Shown in pieces: positions 45,177 through 52,310 of a stretch of 64,000 nt of DNA (positions are counted from its first letter, which is position 1; the number at the start of each line of letters is the position of its first letter). The position numbers were made by a program, and so were the translations under genes. Source of the stretch: Nitrospira sp. (GTDB lineage Bacteria > Nitrospirota > Nitrospiria > Nitrospirales > Nitrospiraceae); assembly GCA_022843785.1 (NCBI GenBank), contig JALHMZ010000002.1, forward strand, positions 124,001-188,000. The letters run 5' to 3'. Under the pieces are notes generated by a model. That model searched no databases, was not told where the DNA came from, and saw nothing but the letters and a program-made list of their open reading frames with translations.

Positions 45177-45203
45177 AGGCGCAGGCTCGCTTCGCACCCC
45201 TCT

Positions 45204-46067
45204 CTACAGTTTCTTTCTGATCTCTTTCCACTCCTTTGCCACGTTCGCCTTGCGCGGGATCTCGCTTTTGGGCGGCTCCGGGACAATCACCGCGTCGATG
45301 CGCCGCTGAAGAAATGCCTCAGCAAATGCCTTTGTTCGGCCGATCCCGACTTTGATCGCATTCCAGCCTGACGCACGGAGCTCATCGATCTTTGTCCCCA
45401 AGGCCTCGTTGCCTGAAGGGAGCACGAGCATGTACCCGGATGGAAAGTGATGGGCCTTCAACCATACTCGCACCTGCGTACCGGCCTGGAACCCGTCCGA
45501 TCCGGTCGATGGCACGATATAGATGACCTTGTAATAGAACTGGGTGAGTTTCCCGATCTCTGCTGCCGCATCGGGCATCGGCTTTTGCTCCGGATTTTTC
45601 TGAGGTCCGGTGCCTGGAATTGAAACCTCGACGTGGACTGTCTCAATCAAGGAGGCCATGTCGATGGCCAGGATCGGATTGCGCCGCTCCCATACCGCGA
45701 GATTTGCCTCCCCTGTCGCCGGCAAGACTCGTGTACTGGCGCCGACTCGAACCTGAATCGGCAGGACCCCCACCGTCTTTGTGCTGTAGGTAAACGACGC
45801 CCGACCGTCCGCACCGGTCGTCGCCGTCGCGGCGACCTTGCCATCGACAACTAACTCCAACTGTTCCCCGCCCAGGCCCACATTTCTCACCGCACCCGTA
45901 CTGTCGATTTTTGCTTCAACGGTTGCCGGCTGGCCTGGAACCGTGAGCGCGTCCTTGACCTGAATCGTGGCGACAATCTTCTCCGCCGCGTCACAGGGGC
46001 GCGCCGATACGAATACGATGAGGAGAATGGAAGAGAGGGCTGAGATACTGCGGAAGCGAGTGGTCAT
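45204..46067 (-). CDS. Secreted Ig-like plus pseudo-HAD (APP1/LNS2-like) protein
   Basis: About 287 residues from ATG 46067 with a signal peptide (SSILLIVFVSARPCDAAEK). Residues 30-125 look like an Ig-like strand domain (LVVDGKVAATATTGADGRAS, SFTYSTKTVGVLPIQVRVG). From about 135 the layout resembles the HAD/LNS2 catalytic region of APP1-type phosphatases: PILAIDMASLIETV where motif I would be, KVIYIVPSTGSDGF as motif II, LKAHHFPSGYMLVLPSG, then KIDELRASG and KVGIGRTKAFAEAFL. The second Asp of motif I and the Asp pair of motif IV are missing, so phosphatase activity is doubtful. The assignment is by pattern only. Confidence 0.55.
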   Translation of the reverse strand: MTTRFRSISALSSILLIVFVSARPCDAAEKIVATIQVKDALTVPGQPATVEAKIDSTGAVRNVGLGGEQLELVVDGKVAATATTGADGRASFTYSTKTVGVLPIQVRVGASTRVLPATGEANLAVWERRNPILAIDMASLIETVHVEVSIPGTGPQKNPEQKPMPDAAAEIGKLTQFYYKVIYIVPSTGSDGFQAGTQVRVWLKAHHFPSGYMLVLPSGNEALGTKIDELRASGWNAIKVGIGRTKAFAEAFLQRRIDAVIVPEPPKSEIPRKANVAKEWKEIRKKL

Positions 46068-46270
46068 GGGCCTCACGACCACGTTAAAGCAGGTCTCGCG
46101 GGGAAAAGAGCTTATAGCTGGTGGCGTATGGCACGTGATCGAAGGAGAAAAGAGCTGATAGCATATGGCCTATAGCGCAAGATCGGATAGGAATGTCACG
46201 CCATCGGCGGCTCATTTTCCTGTCCCGTGCCACAGGCCATTAGCCATACGCTCTTCTTCACGCACGCGAG

Positions 46271-46738
46271 CTAGGCCTTCAACGCTGTCAACACCTCGTC
46301 GGCATGCCCGTCGACCTTCACCTTGCGGAAGATCGCCTTAACTTTCCCGTCGGCATCAATGATAAACGTGCTGCGCTCGATGCCCCAATACTTCCGGCCG
46401 TACATGCTTTTCTCTTTATACACGCCATAGGCCTTGGAGATCACTGCATCTGCGTCGCTTAACAGCGGAAACGGCAGTCCGAACTTCTTGATAAATTTCT
46501 GGTGCGACTCCTTCCCGTCGAGGCTCACCCCCACGATCGCGCCGCCTGCCCGCAAAATCTGCGATTCGACATCACGAAAGTCGCAAGACTCCTTGGTGCA
46601 ACCCGGCGTATCGTCTTTCGGATAGAAATACAGCACGACCTGCTTGCCCTTGAAATTCTTCAGGGTCACTGTTTTGCCATGCTGGTCCGGAATGGACAGT
46701 TCAGGTGCTGTTTGGCCCACTGCAAGGTCTTTAGACAT
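46271..46738 (-). CDS. bcp: Thioredoxin-dependent thiol peroxidase (Bcp/PrxQ)
   Basis: Bcp reduces hydrogen and organic peroxides with electrons from thioredoxin. The 155 residues have LSIPDQHGKTVTLKNFKGK, VVLYFYPKDDTPGCTKESCD (peroxidatic Cys and, five residues on, the resolving Cys of PrxQ type), and RKYWGIERSTFIIDADGKV. The length and start are normal. A TPR protein gene lies on its upstream side with 10 bases between. A thioredoxin is encoded at 62506. Confidence 0.95.
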   Translation of the reverse strand: MSKDLAVGQTAPELSIPDQHGKTVTLKNFKGKQVVLYFYPKDDTPGCTKESCDFRDVESQILRAGGAIVGVSLDGKESHQKFIKKFGLPFPLLSDADAVISKAYGVYKEKSMYGRKYWGIERSTFIIDADGKVKAIFRKVKVDGHADEVLTALKA

Positions 46739-46748
46739 GTGTCATTCC

Positions 46749-47210
46749 TTATTTTTGTCGCGGCATATTGCCGAAGGTGGGCCGTTCTGTTCCATAGGGA
46801 CGGTCTTTCGTGCGCTTCCTCGTATCAGGATCGCCGTACGGCGCTAACGCGGGAGAATCCCAAATGATCTGGTCGCCGGGCGCCAAATTCGCCGCATCGA
46901 GAAAATGCTGCCGGGCCGCTTCCGCATCGCCGAGCGCGTTCAACGCCAGCGCAAAATTATAATGGGCCTGACCGGACTGAGGCACAACTGCGACTGCCTG
47001 TTCAAAGTATTTCTTGGCATCCTCAAACTGTTTCGTCTGATAGGCCTGCGTCCCCTGCTCCGTCAATACCATCGCCTGGGGCTTGGCGTCGGTTTCCGTC
47101 AGCGACAGCGGAACCAGCGGTTTACGTTTCGAGGAACAGGCTGTCGTTCCGACAAGCACCAGGATCATGCCGAGGAGCATGAGTTGTCGTATCTGCATTC
47201 CCATCACCAT
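46749..47210 (-). CDS. TPR-containing lipoprotein
   Basis: A 153-residue protein. The N-terminal hydrophobic segment (LMLLGMILVLVGTTAC) ends in a weak lipobox. A pair of TPR units follows: LTEQGTQAYQTKQFEDAKKY and FEQAVAVVPQSGQAHYNFAL, then ALNALGDAEAARQHFLDAAN. The C-terminal 35 residues are charged and proline-rich. ATGs at 47210, 47204 and 47198 are all possible starts. It lies between a DUF507 gene and bcp on one strand, with short gaps. Probably an envelope scaffold. Confidence 0.85.
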   Translation of the reverse strand: MVMGMQIRQLMLLGMILVLVGTTACSSKRKPLVPLSLTETDAKPQAMVLTEQGTQAYQTKQFEDAKKYFEQAVAVVPQSGQAHYNFALALNALGDAEAARQHFLDAANLAPGDQIIWDSPALAPYGDPDTRKRTKDRPYGTERPTFGNMPRQK

Positions 47211-47220
47211 CGCCCGGTCC

Positions 47221-47493
47221 TCACTTCACCTGCTTCCGTGTTTCTTCTTCGAATGTCTTGCGGTAGAGCACGTCCCACTCCGTACTTCCTTCCACGATCC
47301 CGCGGGAATAGCTGGCCAATTTAGCTCGAACCTTTCGATCAATCTCGCCTTCCTGGGCCAATTCATCGGCCAGCACGCGCTTCACTGCTTTCAACACCCG
47401 CTCCTCGTCCCCCGTCACCTTCACGCCCGCATGGCGCTTGACCTCATTCGCAATGACGTGGGAGAGATGGCTGATCTTGTCTTCGCTCAACAT
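47221..47493 (-). CDS. DUF507 protein (copy 1)
   Basis: A 90-residue protein of the DUF507 family: MLSEDKISHLSHVIANEVKR, AVKRVLADELAQEGEIDRKV and RAKLASYSRGIVEGSTEWDV. All helix, no catalytic motif, function unknown. The downstream half ends in YRKTFEEETRKQ. It is 80 bases from a paralogue at 47574-47855 and on the same strand. Such pairs are usual for DUF507, suggesting a heterodimer. Confidence 0.88.
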   Translation of the reverse strand: MLSEDKISHLSHVIANEVKRHAGVKVTGDEERVLKAVKRVLADELAQEGEIDRKVRAKLASYSRGIVEGSTEWDVLYRKTFEEETRKQVK

Positions 47494-47573
47494 ACAGCAC
47501 CAGTAAGGGGTAAGGCGTGAGGGGTGAGGCGCGTGAGAATTGCCACACCGCGATACGATAACTCCTCACCTTT

Positions 47574-47855
47574 TCACAAGATGAGGCCCCGTTCTCGGAC
47601 CAGTTTCTGCTTCACCATCTGGAACATCTTCTGGTAATCGACCTGGCCCTGTTCGATCTGTTTTTCATAGACGGTGAGCATCTGCCGCACTTCCGCATTC
47701 ACACGATCTTCCAGGGAGAGATCCTCTGTCATGACACGGTTCAACGCATCGATGAACGCCTTACGGTCGCCGACCAGATTGATGTGCCCCTCCTGCTCGA
47801 GACGTCCCACCACGCTCTCAGCTATATGCCGCACACGTTCTTTCGACAAACGCAC
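47574..47855 (-). CDS. DUF507 protein (copy 2)
   Basis: A 93-residue paralogue of the neighbouring DUF507 gene: MRLSKERVRHIAESVVGRLE, LNRVMTEDLSLEDRVNAEVR and MLTVYEKQIEQGQVDYQKMF. It starts with GTG at 47855, five bases after the cyclophilin-like gene stop. Both copies share the SKxRxxHxAExV...EDLSLEDRVNAEVR layout. Function unknown. Confidence 0.88.
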   Translation of the reverse strand: MRLSKERVRHIAESVVGRLEQEGHINLVGDRKAFIDALNRVMTEDLSLEDRVNAEVRQMLTVYEKQIEQGQVDYQKMFQMVKQKLVRERGLIL

Positions 47856-47860
47856 GATAC

Positions 47861-48244
47861 CTACCCCTGCTCAACCGTGATCGTAGCGGCCTCCATGACC
47901 CGGCGCAGTTGCGTCGCATCCCCTACGATCCGTCCCACCACATTGACTCGATCTGCCGGAACCGGATCGCTTCCCATACTCATCGGCGTTCTTCCGAAAA
48001 AGATCGCCAATACCTGACCAGCTCCCCAATACGCAATATCGCCGACTTGCACTTTGTTCGTCGCGGTTTCCCGATAATCGGTGACGCCGGAAATCTTGAA
48101 GTAGAACTCTTCTCCCCAGGCATTGATCGGCGCCTGAACCGGAAGCGCCGCATAGACCGCCGCCGCCGTTTTCGTCCCCTTGAGTTCCGCTTCGAGTCGA
48201 ACGCCTCCGACCGTGATACGAATACGTTTCGGCAACTGGGTCAT
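47861..48244 (-). CDS. Cyclophilin-like fold protein
   Basis: A 127-residue protein of the cyclophilin-like (TM1367-type, formerly DUF369) family: RIRITVGGVRLEAELKGTKT, AAAVYAALPVQAPINAWGEE, EFYFKISGVTDYRET, VQVGDIAYWGAGQVLAIFFG and RTPMSMGSDPVPADRVNVVG. Peptidyl-prolyl isomerase activity is doubtful in this family, since the catalytic residues of true cyclophilins are not kept. It shares a strand and tight spacing with the DUF507 pair, so a common transcript is likely. Confidence 0.88.
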   Translation of the reverse strand: MTQLPKRIRITVGGVRLEAELKGTKTAAAVYAALPVQAPINAWGEEFYFKISGVTDYRETATNKVQVGDIAYWGAGQVLAIFFGRTPMSMGSDPVPADRVNVVGRIVGDATQLRRVMEAATITVEQG

Positions 48245-48349
48245 GGCATTGATATAAATCGTGAACCGAACATCGTGCCCACTGGCAGCTCATACACGGG
48301 CGAACTCTAGCTTGTCTCCTGCGCGAAATCAAGGCTACAATCCCCCCCA

Positions 48350-49162
48350 ATGCTGACCTCTACATTCACCTTCCTACAAGGAATCGGGCCCACGACCGAA
48401 CGCCGGTTCTGGCAAAAGGGGTTGACCGACTGGCAGAGTTTCTTGAATCAGCCCTGCATTGCCGGACTTTCTCCCGACAGAAAAGCTCTGTACGATCGTG
48501 AACTCGCCCTGGCGCAATCAGAGTATGACGCCGGCAATCTGCACGCGCTGGCCTCACGTCTGCACCGACGCGAACATTGGCGTTTCTACGATACCTGCCG
48601 GTCCGGGATCCTCTGCCTTGACATTGAAACCACCGGGCTAACGGCTCATGACGGGGCAGACGCTGTGACCGTCGTTGGTCTCCATCGAAACGGACAGACG
48701 ATCGCTCTCGTTCAGGGAGACACGCTGACTGCCGGTCGGCTGCAAGCTGAACTCGATCACTGCACACTACTCGTGACCTTCTTCGGCACGGTCTTCGATG
48801 TGCCCTTCCTACGCACTGCCTTTCCTCAGCTCCGGTTTGACATGCCCCACTTTGATCTCTGCTTGGCCGCGCGTCGTCTGGGCCTTCGTGGAGGGCTGAA
48901 ACACCTCGAGCGAGAACTCGGCATCGAACGGGAATCCTCACTGCACGGCCTGGATGGCATGGATGCGGTGCGTTTGTGGGCACAGTGGCGGCAGGGAGAT
49001 CGCGCCGCACTCAAGCTTTTGCTGGCCTACAATGCCGCCGATACGGAAAGCCTTGCGCCGCTCGCCTCGCTGCTCTATAAGGACATGATGCTACAATTTG
49101 GCCCTGGCTCATCATCCTCCGCCTTCACACCACCAACCGTTCACAGAGTATCCTCACGATGA
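48350..49162 (+). CDS. RNase H-like (YprB-type) 3'-5' exonuclease
   Basis: A 270-residue protein with an N-terminal helical region that may be an HhH-like lead (LQGIGPTTERRFWQKGL) and then a DEDD-type exonuclease fold: ILCLDIETTGL (D and E), FFGTVFDVPFL (D), MPHFDLCLAARRLGL, and YNAADTESLAPL (final D). This matches the ribonuclease H-like YprB family, whose substrate is not settled. It overlaps the PP2C gene by four bases (ATGA). Divergent from the cyclophilin-like gene. Confidence 0.85.
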   Translation: MLTSTFTFLQGIGPTTERRFWQKGLTDWQSFLNQPCIAGLSPDRKALYDRELALAQSEYDAGNLHALASRLHRREHWRFYDTCRSGILCLDIETTGLTAHDGADAVTVVGLHRNGQTIALVQGDTLTAGRLQAELDHCTLLVTFFGTVFDVPFLRTAFPQLRFDMPHFDLCLAARRLGLRGGLKHLERELGIERESSLHGLDGMDAVRLWAQWRQGDRAALKLLLAYNAADTESLAPLASLLYKDMMLQFGPGSSSSAFTPPTVHRVSSR

Positions 49163-49908
49163 GTACTTGGGTCGGCATCGGCCGAAGCGAAATTGGTTTG
49201 GTTCGCACCATGAATCAGGATGCATTTGCCACACTCGATCCGCTGGGGCTGTGGGCCGTTGCGGATGGAATGGGTGGCCACGTAGGCGGAGAAATCGCTG
49301 CACAGGCGGCTATTGCCAGCATTACCGCGCAGGCTCAGCTCTCAGCCGACACGCTCCGGCAGGGACACACCGCTCCTCCGACGTTCTTAGCTGATGCGAT
49401 CATGCAGGCACACCATGCAATATTGGGACGAGTCCAGCTCGAACCCAGGCTCAGAGGCATGGGCACCACGATCGTGCTGCTCTACATTGAAATGACGGAA
49501 ATCCTTACGGCTCATCTCGGCCATCTTGGCGACAGCCGCGCCTACAGGTTCCGATCAGGAATCCTCACACCGCTCACCCGTGACCATACACTGATTGAAA
49601 AATATCTTGATCGTGGCATCCTCACCCCGAAGACCGCTCGGACACACCCCGAACGACATGTCCTCACTCAGGCACTGGGCATGTCGGCACCAATACAGCC
49701 CTCGATTTCGTCCTACCCGCTAGAACCAGATGATCTGTTGCTGCTCTGTTCAGACGGACTCACCAAGATGATGGAAGACGACGACATCCAAGATATCCTC
49801 ACCGCGGAAAAGGGCGACCCGATTCGAACCTGTGATCGTCTTATCGGTGAATCCCTCGATCGTGGCGGCACAGATAACGTCACTGTCGTCGTGATCGCAC
49901 ATACATGA
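49159..49908 (+). CDS. PP2C-family serine/threonine phosphatase
   Basis: A 249-residue PPM phosphatase of the bacterial PrpC/Stp type. Metal-binding motifs: RTMNQDAFATLDPLGLWAVA, ADGMGGHVGGEIAAQAA, LGDSRAYRF, TRDHTLIEKYLDRG, LLLLCSDGLTKMMEDDDIQ and GGTDNVTVVVIAH. It dephosphorylates Ser/Thr in targets of Hanks-type kinases or anti-sigma pathways; no such kinase is in the window. It overlaps the YprB-like gene by four bases. Confidence 0.95.
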   Translation: MSTWVGIGRSEIGLVRTMNQDAFATLDPLGLWAVADGMGGHVGGEIAAQAAIASITAQAQLSADTLRQGHTAPPTFLADAIMQAHHAILGRVQLEPRLRGMGTTIVLLYIEMTEILTAHLGHLGDSRAYRFRSGILTPLTRDHTLIEKYLDRGILTPKTARTHPERHVLTQALGMSAPIQPSISSYPLEPDDLLLLCSDGLTKMMEDDDIQDILTAEKGDPIRTCDRLIGESLDRGGTDNVTVVVIAHT

Positions 49909-50016
49909 CCCCTACCGCTCGCGTTGCTGTTGACAACACCCGCAAGACCGTGTAGGTTTTCAACCCAATCTTTTGCTCTGCTCTCACACAGAGAGTTCAA
50001 TCACCTGGAGCACCCT

Positions 50017-50898
50017 ATGATGGTTCGTAGTGGATCAATAGTACTGTGTGGCCTGCTGAGTTTCATCAGCGTGGCTTCTTCGGCATCCGCAGGCGCTCCG
50101 GATCCGAACAGTCCTGAAACGGTCATTCGTGAGCTTGTCAAAGCCAACGTCGAAAAGGATATGCCCACCATGTCCCGTCTCATGGCCCACGATGCCGATA
50201 TCACCAGCTATTCGATTGGTGGACGTAAGTACGTGGGTTGGCAGGAATTTGAACGGGAGATGCGGGAAGAGTTCGCCAATGTTGAGAAATTTGAGATCCC
50301 GATCCGTGAGCTCACGGTTTGGCACAAGGGAGATGTCGCGTGGTTCACAATGGAACTGGACTATACCCGCTACACCAAGGAAGGTGGCGAGCTCAAGCGC
50401 ATGATGCTTCCATTACGCGAAACCGGTGTCCTGGAGCGCCGGAATGGACAATGGGTGATGCTGTCTTTCCATGAGTCGTTTCGCTCTGCGCAGATGAACG
50501 GCCCCCTGGCTCAATCGAGCGCTTCCCCCGCACAACAACTCCGAGTGAGCAATACGGCAACATCGACCATGCCTGATGTCAGCGGGGACTGGGACATTCT
50601 GGAAGTCGAGGACGATAAGCGATACAAGGCGACGTTAGACAAGAACGGGAACGGCCCCTACACGCAACACCAAGGACGATTCGTCACAACGACATTTGAA
50701 AACCGCCTGTGGCAAGGCACGTGGCATCAGCCCGGCAACGACCGAGAAGGCGGATTTGAAGTCCTCCTCTCGGAAGACGGCAAGGAAGCCAAGGGCGTCT
50801 GGTGGTACACACGAATGAAGGTCGGGAACAAAGAGCATAAGAATATTCCGCCGAAAGAATACGGCGGCACTTATCATTGGAAAAAAATAGCACCCTAA
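50017..50898 (+). CDS. Secreted SnoaL-like (NTF2) protein with C-terminal beta domain
   Basis: About 293 residues; ATG 50017 or 50020, with GGAG about 7 bases upstream. A signal peptide (SIVLCGLLSFISVASSASA) precedes an NTF2/SnoaL-like domain (about residues 30-150): PETVIRELVKANVEKDMPTM, WQEFEREMREEFANVEKFEI, VAWFTMELDYTRYT and MLPLRETGVLERRNGQWVM. The C-terminal part (about 185-293) has repeated strands such as VSGDWDILEVEDDKRYKATL and LWQGTWHQPG, reminiscent of a lipocalin-like barrel. No catalytic residues are identified. It may bind a small ligand in the periplasm. Confidence 0.75.
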   Translation: MMVRSGSIVLCGLLSFISVASSASAGAPDPNSPETVIRELVKANVEKDMPTMSRLMAHDADITSYSIGGRKYVGWQEFEREMREEFANVEKFEIPIRELTVWHKGDVAWFTMELDYTRYTKEGGELKRMMLPLRETGVLERRNGQWVMLSFHESFRSAQMNGPLAQSSASPAQQLRVSNTATSTMPDVSGDWDILEVEDDKRYKATLDKNGNGPYTQHQGRFVTTTFENRLWQGTWHQPGNDREGGFEVLLSEDGKEAKGVWWYTRMKVGNKEHKNIPPKEYGGTYHWKKIAP

Positions 50899-51002
50899 CC
50901 GGCTAGTGCCTAATGAGCCAACCTGTTTCTCGTCCACTACACCAACAATTCGGAGTCCGGTTCAAGATACAGTCAGATTTCTCATCTTCCCCTGGAGGCA
51001 TT

Positions 51003-52004
51003 ATGAAAACGTTTCTCGTCGCATTCTTTACCCTCGTCATAGGATCATCCGCCTATGCCGACGGCGGGCATACTCACCATGCCGTGCCCACGCTCAAGAA
51101 ACAGGTGGCTTCGTCAATCGCATATGGAGAGAACACCGCGACTCTCACATTCGGCCCCATCGATCTTCCGGCCGGCCATAGCGAAGGCGACATGGGCGAT
51201 TCCATGCCGCGGTTCAACTTTCAGTTGCCGGAGGACAAGTATTTGATCGGCTTTAAGGCGGCCCTTTCTACGATCGATGGAAAGGAATTGCCAAGAAATT
51301 ATCTGCACCACATTTTGATGATCAACAACACCAAACCCAGCGTCTCCTGCCCCGGTGAGCCGCTCTTCTTCGGTGGGGCCGGACTTGAAATGTCCGAGAC
51401 CCAATTCCCAGAAGGATACGGAGTCAAACTCGCGAAAAACGATAAGCTGATGACGGTCGTGGCGTTCTATCATGGCGCCCCGCCCACGAAAAATGTCATC
51501 GCCACCTTCACGATGGAATTCGCCCCGAAAGCCAAACCGGTCAAGGAAATGGAGATCTATCAGGTCGGAGTCAACATCGTCTGTTTCACCAAGTTCGGCG
51601 ATCGCCCCGCAGACCAGACAGACGAAGGGATTGAAATCGGACCGGGCGTCCAAGTCCGTACAGCGCCATTGAAGTTCAGCATGGACGGTTGTGTGAAATA
51701 CGCGTATCCACATGGCCATGATGAGTTGCTCATGATCGCCTTGGAGAATAAAACAAAGAAACAGACCCTCCTCCGGACCGTGCCGGATGTCGAACGTGAC
51801 GGAACAATCCGTGAGTTCTTGTCCCACCAAGTCTATAAAGACAGCCAGGGATTCCAAATTTCCAAGGCGGATGATTATGAGATGGTGATGGTCTACCACC
51901 ACTCTCTAGAGAAAACTGAACCTCAGCATGGGATGGGCAACTACCTGCTATATATGACGCCCGGAGCTTGTCCTCAACAGAATCGGACTGCCTCCGCACA
52001 ATAA
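51003..52004 (+). CDS. Secreted protein with Cu(II) monooxygenase-like features
   Basis: About 333 residues from ATG 51003 (GGAGG upstream) with a signal peptide (TFLVAFFTLVIGSSAYA). The mature protein opens with a His-rich DGGHTHH. Segments that recall the copper-type II monooxygenase (PHM) fold are NYLHHILMINNTKPSVSCPG, FGGAGLEMSETQFPEGYGVK, VVAFYHGAPPTKNVIATFTM, YPHGHDELLMIALENK and MVMVYHHSLEKTEPQHGMGN. The paired His clusters could bind copper. Without an alignment this is a fold-level guess. A hairpin follows the stop. Confidence 0.65.
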   Translation: MKTFLVAFFTLVIGSSAYADGGHTHHAVPTLKKQVASSIAYGENTATLTFGPIDLPAGHSEGDMGDSMPRFNFQLPEDKYLIGFKAALSTIDGKELPRNYLHHILMINNTKPSVSCPGEPLFFGGAGLEMSETQFPEGYGVKLAKNDKLMTVVAFYHGAPPTKNVIATFTMEFAPKAKPVKEMEIYQVGVNIVCFTKFGDRPADQTDEGIEIGPGVQVRTAPLKFSMDGCVKYAYPHGHDELLMIALENKTKKQTLLRTVPDVERDGTIREFLSHQVYKDSQGFQISKADDYEMVMVYHHSLEKTEPQHGMGNYLLYMTPGACPQQNRTASAQ

Positions 52005-52023
52005 TCGCACCCCCTCGTACCTC

Positions 52024-52055
52024 GGACCTGCCGGACAGTCTGTCCCGGCAGGTCC
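52024..52055 (+). terminator. Strong hairpin after the copper-protein-like gene
   Basis: Perfect 11-bp stem, GGACCTGCCGG (52024-52034) with its complement (52045-52055), and a 10-base loop. It is 20 bases after the stop but lacks a good T-tract, so it may be a weak or Rho-assisted terminator. Confidence 0.5.
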
Positions 52056-52223
52056 GCTCATCCCCTTCAGACTCGACCAGCCGTCCAAAATTGTTCACAT
52101 GTTCATTCGCATAGCACCTTCCCCTACAAAAGAAGTGGCCTTCGGCCTGGGTTTCTCTCCGCGCTTTGTGGTATCAAGACAGAAGTCTGCCCTAATAAGA
52201 TATCGGCTACGTCAAAGCGATGG

Positions 52224-52291
52224 CCAGAGAGCCGCTGACACACAGCGGACTGCCTGAGCGACTGGGATCTCTGGGGCAGGCTGTTACCCAG
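52224..52291 (+). promoter_or_regulatory. Structured leader candidate before the 1408-residue gene
   Basis: In the 306-base gap to the large gene, CCAGAGA (52224-52230) can pair with TCTCTGG (52268-52274), enclosing a CCGCTG/CAGCGG hairpin (52232-52248). CTGCC (52250) with GGCAG (52275) and CTGGG (52262) with CCCAG (52287) offer alternative pairings. It ends about 20 bases before the start. No named riboswitch matches. Otherwise the gap has the hairpin at 52024 and no gene. Confidence 0.3.
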
Positions 52292-52310
52292 AAACACCGG
52301 GGATCGTGCC

